Shown piece by piece: positions 7,583 through 14,143 of a stretch of 14,643 nucleotides of DNA (its first letter is position 1; the number at the start of each line of letters is the position of its first letter). Position numbers and translations under genes: made by a program. The DNA is from an uncultured Burkholderiales bacterium (GTDB lineage Bacteria; Pseudomonadota; Gammaproteobacteria; Burkholderiales; Burkholderiaceae): the NCBI GenBank assembly GCA_946480465.1, contig CAMLJY010000114.1, positions 1-14,643 on the forward strand. The letters run 5' to 3'. The notes below the pieces were generated by a model. The model was given only the letters and a program-made list of their open reading frames with translations. It was not told the DNA's origin and ran no database searches.

Positions 7583-7596
7583 ACCGGCATGCCGGT
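7583..7596. repeat. Perfect 14-bp palindrome upstream of the DUF1264 gene
   Basis: ACCGGCATGCCGGT is self-complementary over its full length. A second perfect palindrome, CCCGGCCGGG, lies just beside it at 7571-7580. Both are in the leader or promoter region of the DUF1264 gene and could be an operator or an mRNA hairpin. Confidence 0.4.
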
Positions 7597-7840
7597 GACC
7601 GCCGTGCGGTGGCAGGACAGCGCGGCGCGGCCCCCGGCGGCCGCGAAACCCGTTTTTCGGCAGCGCGAGCGCTTTTCCAGGGAAGTCTCGGCGGCGTGGC
7701 GCGGCCGGTAGTCAGTCCTTAGGCCGGCGGTCGGGGCTACTCGGCAGCGCCGGGACTGGCAAGCGCGAGACACGAGTGCGGCCGGCGGCTATTGGCGGGA
7801 ACGCCGCCGTGGCCGCCGCCGTACGCTTCATCCCAGTCGC

Positions 7841-7941
7841 GGTGAGCCCCAGGCCGCAGCGCCAGGGGCCCGCCGGAACCGATCGTCTCCTCCACATCCC
7901 CTTGTGGATTCGCCCCCGGGCCGCAGCCCGGGGGCTCTTTT
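7841..7941 (+). ncRNA. Candidate small RNA with three hairpins
   Basis: Three consecutive hairpins end in an intrinsic terminator. Hairpin 1 is GCCCCAGGC/GCCAGGGGC (7846-7869, one central A-A mismatch, 6-nt loop). Hairpin 2 is CCACA/TGTGG (7892-7907, loop TCCCCT). Hairpin 3 is the terminator at 7912-7935. Between hairpins 1 and 2 lies TCTCCTCC (7886-7893), complementary to a Shine-Dalgarno sequence, a common feature of mRNA-targeting sRNAs. No open frame with a ribosome binding site explains the terminator. The 5' end and promoter are not visible, so the left boundary is a guess. A search against Rfam, including the betaproteobacterial toxic small RNA family, would be informative. Confidence 0.45.
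7912..7941 (+). terminator. Strong intrinsic terminator with no upstream gene
   Basis: Perfect 10-bp stem GCCCCCGGGC/GCCCGGGGGC with loop CGCA, followed directly by TCTTTT. It works only on the plus strand, since the minus strand has no T run after the stem. The neighbouring gene on the left is on the minus strand, so it must end a plus-strand transcript that starts in the intergenic region. Confidence 0.85.
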
Positions 7942-8050
7942 CGTGCGCGGCCCGCGAACGCCAGCCTTGGTGTTTTCGCGCACTGCCAAGCCCGCCGCGG
8001 CGACGCAGAATCGGCGCGGGGAGACGCACGTCGGTCGATGGAGGCACGCA

Positions 8051-8572
8051 ATGCTGGCAGCCGAATCCGCCTGGAGAATCCTGCGTCTTGAGCACGTCCG
8101 CCTGCGACAGTTGTCGGCCACCATCCTGCGCACCATGCAGGTCGATCACTGGCACGGCCGCGACAGCCAGCGCAAGCTGCTGCGCTCGCTGGTGTCCGGA
8201 CTGCAAAGCTTCAACGACGCCGCGCACCGCCCGAAGGGCCAGTTGCTGATGGATGCGCTGCGCCAGCACCCGGACATGGCGGACTTCCTGCACGACCTGG
8301 CGCAGGAGCAGGCGCGCTGCGACCTGCTGCTGGCCGAGGCCATCGGGCTGCTGGACGCGGTGGATGGCGGCGACCGGCCCGCCGCCGAACGCTGCGCCGC
8401 GCTGCTGCAGCAGCACCACCGGCTGCTGCTGTCGCTGCTGGAGCACGAGGACACCGCGCTGCACTGGCGCACCAGCGAACGCCTGACGCCCGAGGACTGG
8501 AGCGCGGTGGCGTCGTCGATCTCCGCCGTGCTGGCCGGCGGCCAGCCGCAGCGGCGGCCAAGTCACCACTGA
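8051..8572 (+). CDS. Hemerythrin-like (HHE) four-helix protein
   Basis: A 173-aa, all-helical cytosolic protein. The start at 8051 is supported by GGAGG 6 nt upstream. Layout fits an HHE domain: helix 1 with His15 (LEHVRL), helix 2 with His59 in AAHRPKGQLLMDAL, helix 3 with EQARCDLL at 86-93, helix 4 with QQHHRLLLSLLEHEDTAL at 120-137, then the conserved LTPEDW at 145-150. In typical bacterial members the second motif reads HxPKEE and the third begins EH. Here the acidic residue is replaced by Gly-Gln and the His by Gln87, so the di-iron site is probably incomplete. Family roles are O2 or NO sensing and iron handling, but this copy may have lost metal binding. Family assignment is by pattern, not by search. 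Confidence 0.72.
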   Translation: MLAAESAWRILRLEHVRLRQLSATILRTMQVDHWHGRDSQRKLLRSLVSGLQSFNDAAHRPKGQLLMDALRQHPDMADFLHDLAQEQARCDLLLAEAIGLLDAVDGGDRPAAERCAALLQQHHRLLLSLLEHEDTALHWRTSERLTPEDWSAVASSISAVLAGGQPQRRPSHH

Positions 8573-8588
8573 CGCCGAGCCGCGGCCC

Positions 8589-8600
8589 GGCGGCGCCGCC
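8589..8600. repeat. GC palindrome between convergent genes
   Basis: GGCGGCGCCGCC is a perfect 12-bp palindrome 17 bp after the stop of the hemerythrin-like gene. No T run follows. A direct repeat of GTGGCAGCGC (8629 and 8640) lies in the same 99-bp gap. Confidence 0.3.
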
Positions 8601-8671
8601 TCACGCCTCACGCATCCGGCAACGCGCGGTGGCAGCGCCGTGGCAGCGCGCGCCGTGGCCCTGCGGCGGCC

Positions 8672-9856
8672 CTACACCACCGCCAGCGCGTGCGCGAGGT
8701 CTTCGCGCAGGTCCTCCACGTCCTCCACGCCGACCGACAGCCGCACCAGGGCATCGCCGATGCCCAGCCGGGCGCGCGTCTCGGCCGGGATGGTGGCGTG
8801 GGTCATGATGGCCGGGTGCTCGATCAGGCTCTCGACGCCGCCCAGGCTCTCGGCCAGCGCAAAGACCTGCACCGCCTCCAGGAAGCGTCTCGCGCCCGCC
8901 AGGTCGGTCTTCAGTTCCGCGGAAATCATGCCGCCGTAGCCGCCGCCGGTGGCCTGCATCTGGCTGCGGGCCAGCGCGTGCTGCGGGTGCGAGGCCAGGC
9001 CGGGGTAGTGCACCCGCGCCACCTGGGGCTGGCTTTCCAGCCACTGCGCCAGCTCCAGCGCATTGCGGTTGTGGCGCTCCATGCGCAGCGCCAGCGTCTT
9101 CAGGCCCCGCAGCGCCAGGAAGCTGTCGAAGGGGCCGGCAATGGCACCGACCGCGTTCTGCAGGAAAGCCAGGCGCTCGCGCAGCGGCGCGAGGCGATCG
9201 TCCCGCCCGACGACGGCGACGCCGCCGATCACGTCCGAATGGCCATTGAGGTACTTGGTGGCCGAGTGCACGACGACGTCGAAGCCCAGCTCCAGCGGCC
9301 GCTGGTTGAAGGGGCTGGCGAAGGTGTTGTCGGCCACCGTGATCAGGCCGCGCGCCCGGGCGATCTCGGCGATGGCGCGCAGGTCGGCCAGCTTCAGCAG
9401 CGGGTTGGTCGGCGTCTCCACCCACACCATCTTCGTCTGCGGCGTGATGGCCGCCCGCAGCGATTCCGGCTGCGCCAGGTCGACGTAGCTGACGTTCAGG
9501 CCCATGCTGTGGCGGCGCACCTTGTCGAACAGCCGGAAGCTGCCGCCGTAGAGGTCGTCCCCGCTGACCACGTGCGCACCGGCGGGCAGCAGTTCCAGCA
9601 CGGTGGCCATGGCCGCCAGGCCGGAGGCGAAGGCGAAGGCCGCCGCCCCGCCTTCCAGGTCGGCCACGTTGCGCTCCCAGGCCCAGCGCGTCGGGTTGTG
9701 GCTGCGGCCATAGTCCAGCCCCTTGTGCACGCCGGGGCTGGACTGCACGTAGGTGGAGGTGGCGTAGATCGGCGGCATGATCGCGCCGGTGCCCGGATCC
9801 GGCGCCTGGCCGCCGTGGATGGCGCGGGTGGCGAAGCGTGGTCTTCGCTGACTCAT
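8672..9856 (-). CDS. PLP-dependent cystathionine gamma-lyase / gamma-synthase family enzyme
   Basis: A 394-aa enzyme of the Cys/Met metabolism PLP family, normal length. PLP-binding Lys201 lies in SATKYLNGHSD. Other motifs are YGRSHNPT at 49-56 (phosphate-binding Tyr and Arg from the partner subunit), SGDDLYGG at 98-105 with the ring-stacking Tyr103, VETPTNP at 146-152, and VADNTFASP at 174-182. The ATG overlaps the stop of the upstream cystathionine beta-synthase by 4 bp (ATGA), with GGAGGA about 10 nt upstream. The coupling argues for gamma-lyase activity (cystathionine to cysteine, 2-oxobutyrate and ammonia; gene name mccB or cgl in other bacteria), but gamma-synthase (metB) cannot be excluded from sequence. 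Confidence 0.92.
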   Translation of the reverse strand: MSQRRPRFATRAIHGGQAPDPGTGAIMPPIYATSTYVQSSPGVHKGLDYGRSHNPTRWAWERNVADLEGGAAAFAFASGLAAMATVLELLPAGAHVVSGDDLYGGSFRLFDKVRRHSMGLNVSYVDLAQPESLRAAITPQTKMVWVETPTNPLLKLADLRAIAEIARARGLITVADNTFASPFNQRPLELGFDVVVHSATKYLNGHSDVIGGVAVVGRDDRLAPLRERLAFLQNAVGAIAGPFDSFLALRGLKTLALRMERHNRNALELAQWLESQPQVARVHYPGLASHPQHALARSQMQATGGGYGGMISAELKTDLAGARRFLEAVQVFALAESLGGVESLIEHPAIMTHATIPAETRARLGIGDALVRLSVGVEDVEDLREDLAHALAVV

Positions 9857-11229
9857 GATGTGAGCGTCCTCCGCAGGTGGTTCAGGAGGTCGAAGCGGGT
9901 GATGAGGCCGTGGAAGCCCTGCTCGTCGGCAACGATGGCGACCAGGCCGCTGTCGAGCACGGCTTCCAGCTCGTGCAGCGTGGCCGAGGGATGCAGGGTC
10001 CGCGGCTGGCGCGTCATCGCCGTCTTCACCGCATCGCGGAAATGCGCGGCGCCGCCGTGCAGCTTCATCAGCAGGTCGCTCTCGTCCAGCACGCCGACCA
10101 GGCGCTCGCCGTCCAGCACCGGCAGCTGCGAGACATCGGCGTGGCGCATGCGCTGGAAGGCGGTCAGCAGCGTGTCGTCCGGCCCGGCGCTGACCACGCT
10201 GCCGTCCTCGGCCCGGCGCGAGATCAGGTCGCGCAGGTCGCCATAGCGCTTGCGGGCCAGCAGGCCCTGGTCGGTCATCCAGCTGTCGTTGTAGACCTTG
10301 CTGAGGTAGCGCGTGCCGGTGTCGCAGACGAAGGAGACCACGCGCTGCGGGCGCGTCTGCTCGCGGCAGTAGCGCAGCGCGGCGGCCAGCAGGGTGCCGG
10401 TGGACGAGCCGCCCATCAGCCCTTCGACGCGCAGCAGTTCGCGCGCGGCCGCGAAGCTCTCGGTGTCGGGGATGGAATAGGCCTGGCGCACGCCGCTCAA
10501 ATCGGCGATGGCGGGCACGAAGTCCTCGCCGATGCCTTCCACGGCCCAGGAGCCGGCTTCGCCGAGCGCACCGCTGCGCACGTACTCGGCCAGGATGGAG
10601 CCGGCCGGATCAGCGAGCACGAAGGCCAGTTCGGGCCGGACGCGGCGGAAGAAGCGCGTCAGGCCCGTCAGCGTGCCGGACGAGCCGACGCCGACGACGA
10701 TGGCGTCCACGTCATGCCCCATCTGCGCCCAGATCTCGGGGCCGGTGCCGGTCTCGTGCGCGAGCGGGTTGGCCGGGTTGTTGAACTGGTCGGCGAACCA
10801 CGCGCCGGGCAGCTCGGCGGCGAGCCGGGCGGCCAGGTCCTGGTAGTACGCGGGATGGCCCTTGCCGACGTCGCTGCGGGTGGTGCGCACCTCGGCACCC
10901 AGGGCTTTCAGGTGCAGCACCTTCTCGCCCGACATCTTGTCCGGCACCACCAGCACCACGCGGTAGCCCTTGGCACGCGCCACCAGCGCCAGGCCGAGGC
11001 CGGTGTTGCCGGCGGTGGCCTCGACGACGGTGCCGCCGGGCTCGAGGCGGCCATCACGCTCGGCCGCTTCGATCATCGCGATGCCGATGCGGTCCTTGAT
11101 CGAGCCGCCGGGGTTTTGCGACTCCAGCTTCAGGAAGAGCTCGCAGCAGCCGGTGTCCAGCCGCGTGACGCGGACCAGCGGGGTGTTCCCGATCAGGTCC
11201 AGCACCACCGGGCGCGGTAACTTGTCCAT
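9853..11229 (-). CDS. Cystathionine beta-synthase with C-terminal CBS domains
   Basis: A 458-aa PLP enzyme condensing serine (or O-acetylserine) with homocysteine to cystathionine. The start at 11229 (MDKLPRPVVL) is chosen because AAGGGA lies 5 nt upstream; longer in-frame starts add a low-complexity N-terminus. PLP Lys45 is in NPGGSIKDR. TAGNTGLGLA follows at about 74-83, and the phosphate loop GVGSSGTLTGL comes after mid-protein. VYNDSWMTDQG marks the end of the catalytic domain and is typical of cystathionine beta-synthases rather than plain CysK. Residues about 330-458 hold two CBS repeats (SQLPVLDGERLVGVLDESDL, then IVADEQGFHGLITRFDLL), which could bind a nucleotide or S-adenosylmethionine. 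First gene of the transsulfuration pair. No strong promoter was seen in the 208-bp gap upstream. Confidence 0.92.
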   Translation of the reverse strand: MDKLPRPVVLDLIGNTPLVRVTRLDTGCCELFLKLESQNPGGSIKDRIGIAMIEAAERDGRLEPGGTVVEATAGNTGLGLALVARAKGYRVVLVVPDKMSGEKVLHLKALGAEVRTTRSDVGKGHPAYYQDLAARLAAELPGAWFADQFNNPANPLAHETGTGPEIWAQMGHDVDAIVVGVGSSGTLTGLTRFFRRVRPELAFVLADPAGSILAEYVRSGALGEAGSWAVEGIGEDFVPAIADLSGVRQAYSIPDTESFAAARELLRVEGLMGGSSTGTLLAAALRYCREQTRPQRVVSFVCDTGTRYLSKVYNDSWMTDQGLLARKRYGDLRDLISRRAEDGSVVSAGPDDTLLTAFQRMRHADVSQLPVLDGERLVGVLDESDLLMKLHGGAAHFRDAVKTAMTRQPRTLHPSATLHELEAVLDSGLVAIVADEQGFHGLITRFDLLNHLRRTLTS

Positions 11230-11324
11230 ACAAGTCCCTTCAGGCGCGGCTTGTGGCCGCGGTGCGCCAGTATGCCGCGCACGGCCTGTCGCACCGAAGA
11301 GCGTGCGATCCAGACCCGCAGCGC

Positions 11325-11440
11325 ATGAAGCTGCTGGTCGACATGAACCTGTCGCCTCGCTGGACCGACCCAGGCTGCCGCCGCTGCCAGAAGTCCGCCC
11401 GTTTCCGGTGGACCTCCAGCACGCACCGTGCACGCGATCA
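11325..11440 (+). pseudogene. Remnant of a DUF5615 (PIN-like toxin) gene
   Basis: The first 13 codons read MKLLVDMNLSPRW, which is the hallmark N-terminus of DUF5615 PIN-like proteins, usually toxins of toxin-antitoxin pairs. The conserved Asp6 is a catalytic-type acidic residue. The next 25 codons resemble the family only weakly (FRWTSSTHRARDQ against a typical HWSxxGxxxAxDxx). The frame then runs antisense into the antiporter gene, so the C-terminal two thirds are missing. There is no ribosome binding site and no recognisable antitoxin in the about 95 bp upstream. It lies on the opposite strand in the gap between the antiporter and cystathionine beta-synthase. Recognition rests on a short motif, hence moderate confidence. 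Confidence 0.5.
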
Positions 11441-12721
11441 GCGGGTGGGCACCGCCAAGCCGTCCCCTGTCTTCGCGGACATCGCCTGCGCCGCCTCGCG
11501 CCGCCGCACGACCCAGTTGAACACCGGGGTCGCCATCAGCGTCGTGACGATCGCCATCAGCACCAGGATGGAGAACAGGCCCTGCTCGATCACGCCGGCG
11601 GCGAGGCCGATGTTGATGATGATCAGCTCCATCAGCCCGCGCGCGTTCATCAGCGCGCCGATCGCCATCGCGTCGTGGTTGGGTTCGCCGTTCAGGCGCG
11701 CGGCGGCCCAGCAGGCGACGCCCTTGCCGCCAAAGGACGCGGCCAGGATCACGGCCCCGGCGGCCAGGATGGCCGGGTCCATCAGCACGTCCAGCCGCGT
11801 GTTCAGGCCCGAATAGGTGAAGAACATCGGCAGCAGGAAGATCACGGTGAAGGGCTGCAGGCCCTCCCGCAGCTTGTCCGCCAGCGGGCCGCGCGGCATC
11901 ACGCAGCCGAGCAGGAAGCCGCCGAACACCGCGTGGATGCCGATCGCGTCCATCGCGAAGGCGCACAGCGCAAACAGCACCAGCACCGTGGCCAGCACGC
12001 TGCTCGGCAGCGGCGCGTCGGGCCGCAAGCCCTGCGCCAGCCGGCGCAGCAGCTTGTGCCCCACCAGCGTCATGAACAGCGCGAAACAGGCGCCGCCGCC
12101 GATCGCCGCCCAGGCGCTCATCCACGACCCGCCGAAGCTCGCCAGCACGATGGCCAGGATGCACCAGGCCGCGGCGTCATCGACCGCGCCGGCGGTCAGT
12201 GTGAGCGTGCCGAGCGAGGTGCCGGTCAGGCCGCGCTCGTGGATGATGCGCGCGAGCATCGGGAACGCCGTGATGGCGATCGCCGCGCCCAGGAACAGCG
12301 AGGCCTCGAACAGCTTGCTCTTCGCGGCAAAGAGGCCGGGCACCGTGTGCAGCCACGGCGCCAGTGCGAAGGCCAGGATGAACGGAACCACGATGCCCGC
12401 GACCGACACCGACACCGCGCTGCGCGCCCGCTGGCGGAAGTGGTCGGCGCGAAAGCCCAGGCCGACGAGGAACATGTAGAGCCCCACGCCCAGCTGCGCC
12501 ATCACGTACAGCGTGCCCATGGTGGCCTTGGGGAACAGCGCCTGCTGCAGCTGCGGCAGCAGCAGGCCGAACAGCGACGGCCCGAGCATGACACCGGCGA
12601 TCATCTCGCCCACCACCTGCGGCTGGCCCAGCCGCTGCGCCAGGCGGCCCACCAGCTGGCTGACCGCGATGATGAGCGCGGCCTGCGCGAAGAAATGCAC
12701 CGAGAGCTGCGAAGTCGACAT
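11438..12721 (-). CDS. CPA2-family cation/proton antiporter (KefB/NapA-like)
   Basis: A 427-aa integral membrane protein with about 12-13 hydrophobic helices and no C-terminal TrkA-N (RCK) domain, unlike KefB/KefC. The start at 12721 (MSTSQLSVHF) is preferred to the upstream ATG at 12814, which adds a polar, atypical tail, although only a weak GGGGTG lies before it. Family motifs: QPQVVGEMIAGVMLGPSLFG at about 33-52; ITAFPMLARII at 150-160; GAVDDAAAW at 178-186 with the paired Asp181-Asp182 expected of electrogenic Na+/H+ exchangers; and later GGKGVACWAAARLNG and GALMNARGLMELIIINIGL. It probably exchanges Na+ or K+ for H+ in the inner membrane. It stands alone, 208 bp upstream of cystathionine beta-synthase, and is divergent from the diguanylate cyclase gene. 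Confidence 0.9.
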   Translation of the reverse strand: MSTSQLSVHFFAQAALIIAVSQLVGRLAQRLGQPQVVGEMIAGVMLGPSLFGLLLPQLQQALFPKATMGTLYVMAQLGVGLYMFLVGLGFRADHFRQRARSAVSVSVAGIVVPFILAFALAPWLHTVPGLFAAKSKLFEASLFLGAAIAITAFPMLARIIHERGLTGTSLGTLTLTAGAVDDAAAWCILAIVLASFGGSWMSAWAAIGGGACFALFMTLVGHKLLRRLAQGLRPDAPLPSSVLATVLVLFALCAFAMDAIGIHAVFGGFLLGCVMPRGPLADKLREGLQPFTVIFLLPMFFTYSGLNTRLDVLMDPAILAAGAVILAASFGGKGVACWAAARLNGEPNHDAMAIGALMNARGLMELIIINIGLAAGVIEQGLFSILVLMAIVTTLMATPVFNWVVRRREAAQAMSAKTGDGLAVPTR

Positions 12722-12844
12722 TGTCGTGCGCACCCCAGGCGCGCCTGCCACGAAAGGCGGGATCTTAAGAGCTGGCCGGACGTGAAATCGGCCCGCGCCA
12801 GGGCCCTTCAGCACCCCGCGGAGTGGCCGATAACCCGGTCAGAG
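12722..12844. promoter_or_regulatory. Divergent upstream region of the antiporter and diguanylate cyclase
   Basis: On the minus strand TAAGAT (12762-12767) could serve as the -10 box of the antiporter, without a good -35. On the plus strand GATAAC (12827-12832) could be a weak -10 for the cyclase. The 12-bp palindrome CAGGCGCGCCTG (12736-12747) lies in the antiporter leader. None of these is decisive. Confidence 0.3.
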
Positions 12845-13987
12845 ATGCCACGCATGCCGAATTCACCCCGCGCGCCCCGCAGCGCCTCGCCACCGGCCGA
12901 CGGCCCTGCCTCGGCGGCGGAGGCGCGCGGCCTGCGCTGGCTGCTGACGGTGGGCGCGGCGCTGATGCTGCTGGTCTGCGCGATCGAATGGGCCGGGGGC
13001 GTCATCAACCCCTGGGACCGCGTGCTGCAGCCGGTGATGGCGGCGCTGCTGCTGGCCTGCGCCGCGGCGCTGGCGCGCTGGCCCGAACACACGCCGCGGC
13101 TGCGGCTGGCGGCGGTGATCACCTTCAATGCCTACATTGCGGCGACGGTGCTGGTGCTGCTGTTCGCGCTGCCGCCGCCCTTGAACCTGTACCAGTTCTT
13201 CAGCACGATGTACTGGCTGCCGCTGGGCTACGGCACGGCCTTCATCTTCCTGCGCGCGCGGCAGGCCGCGGTGGTCTCGGGCGCCATCTTCGGCCTGCTC
13301 TTCGTGCCGATCGGGCTGGTCCTGGCGCGCCACGGCGCCGGCCACTGGGGACCGGAATTCGCCCCGCTGGCCGCGGTGCTGGCGGTGGCGCAGGTGGCCT
13401 ACATCGTGCTGCTGGCGGCCATCGCGACCATCCGCGCCGGCTACCACCGGGCCGAGGCCCATGCGCAGCTGATGCAGGCACTGGCCACCACCGACCCGCT
13501 CACGGGCCTGCCCAACCGCCGCGCGCTGGACGAATGCCTGCAGGCCGCGCTGGCGGCCGCCCAGCGCCACGGCGAGCCGGTGAGCGTCGCGCTGATCGAC
13601 GTCGACCACTTCAAGCGCATCAACGACCGCTGCGGCCACGCGGCCGGCGACCGGGTGCTGGTGCAGCTGGGCCACCGCCTGGCCGCCGACCTGCGCGCCA
13701 GCGACCGCCTGGGCCGCTGGGGCGGCGAGGAGTTCCTGCTGGTCTCCGGCCACACGCCGCTGCCGGCCGCGCTGGAACTGGCAGAACGCCTGCGCGCCAG
13801 CGTGGCCGGCTTCAGCTTCGCGCATGGCGAGACGGTGACCATCAGCGTCGGCGTGGCCCAGGTGCGCCAGGGCGACGATGCCGAGCGCGTGCTGGAACGG
13901 GCGGACGCGGCTCTCTATCGCGCCAAAGACGCGGGAAGGAACCGCGTCGAACCTCGGCAGGCGGGGCCGGTGGCGATCGCGGCGTAA
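12845..13987 (+). CDS. Membrane-bound diguanylate cyclase (GGDEF domain)
   Basis: Makes cyclic di-GMP from two GTP. It has 380 aa from ATG 12845; ATG 12854 is an alternative, and neither has a clear Shine-Dalgarno. The N-terminal polar tail is followed by about six membrane helices (roughly 31-50, 62-78, 88-110, 122-137, 141-161, 173-197), an integral-membrane sensor that I cannot assign to a named MASE type. The linker AEAHAQLMQALATTDPLTGLPNRRAL leads into the GGDEF domain, about 215-370. The active-site motif is GGEEF at 293-297. Metal-binding Asp is in LIDVDHFKRIND, and an RxxD inhibitory site (RASD, 284-287) is five residues before GGEEF. The cyclase should thus be active and product-inhibited. 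The C-terminus SLYRAKDAGRNRV-type motif is present as ALYRAKDAGRNRV. Confidence 0.92.
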   Translation: MPRMPNSPRAPRSASPPADGPASAAEARGLRWLLTVGAALMLLVCAIEWAGGVINPWDRVLQPVMAALLLACAAALARWPEHTPRLRLAAVITFNAYIAATVLVLLFALPPPLNLYQFFSTMYWLPLGYGTAFIFLRARQAAVVSGAIFGLLFVPIGLVLARHGAGHWGPEFAPLAAVLAVAQVAYIVLLAAIATIRAGYHRAEAHAQLMQALATTDPLTGLPNRRALDECLQAALAAAQRHGEPVSVALIDVDHFKRINDRCGHAAGDRVLVQLGHRLAADLRASDRLGRWGGEEFLLVSGHTPLPAALELAERLRASVAGFSFAHGETVTISVGVAQVRQGDDAERVLERADAALYRAKDAGRNRVEPRQAGPVAIAA

Positions 13988-14143
13988 GGTGCCACCGCGG
14001 CCGATGCCGTGGACCCGCCTCGTGTCGCCGAAGGTGCGCTGCGGGCGTGCTGCGGGTGCACCACGAAGACTACTTGCTGCGCCTGGCGCGCTTGAAATCG
14101 ATCGGCGCGCACTGCAGCGCCTGCCTGAGCGCACTGGCCAGCG

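Larger units (their letters stand above)
7543..8050. other. Intergenic region of 508 bp between divergent genes
   Basis: No protein-coding gene is supported here. From left to right it contains the palindromes upstream of the DUF1264 gene, about 240 bp without recognisable signals, the candidate small RNA with its terminator (7841-7941), and the upstream region of the hemerythrin-like gene with its GGAGG site at 8040-8044. Confidence 0.55.

Noticed and set aside
7792..7827. TTGGCG and TACGCT as a promoter for the candidate sRNA
   Set aside because: The spacing of 24 bp is too long for a sigma-70 promoter, so the sRNA promoter remains unidentified.
7712..8611. 299-residue minus-strand frame opposite the hemerythrin-like gene
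   Set aside because: The plus-strand gene has a good ribosome binding site and domain pattern, and the minus frame also runs through the terminator and candidate sRNA.
8690..12844. Very long plus-strand frames across the transsulfuration and antiporter genes, one continuous with the cyclase frame
   Set aside because: The upstream part is antisense to well-supported genes. Only the part from 12845 has diguanylate cyclase features, so the long fusion is an artefact of high GC content.
13988..14143. Small open frame or terminator between the cyclase and DUF1615 genes
   Set aside because: A plus-strand frame starting at a GTG near 14048 looks protein-like for about 40 residues but has no ribosome binding site and runs antisense into DUF1615. 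The hairpins have short stems and no T run.
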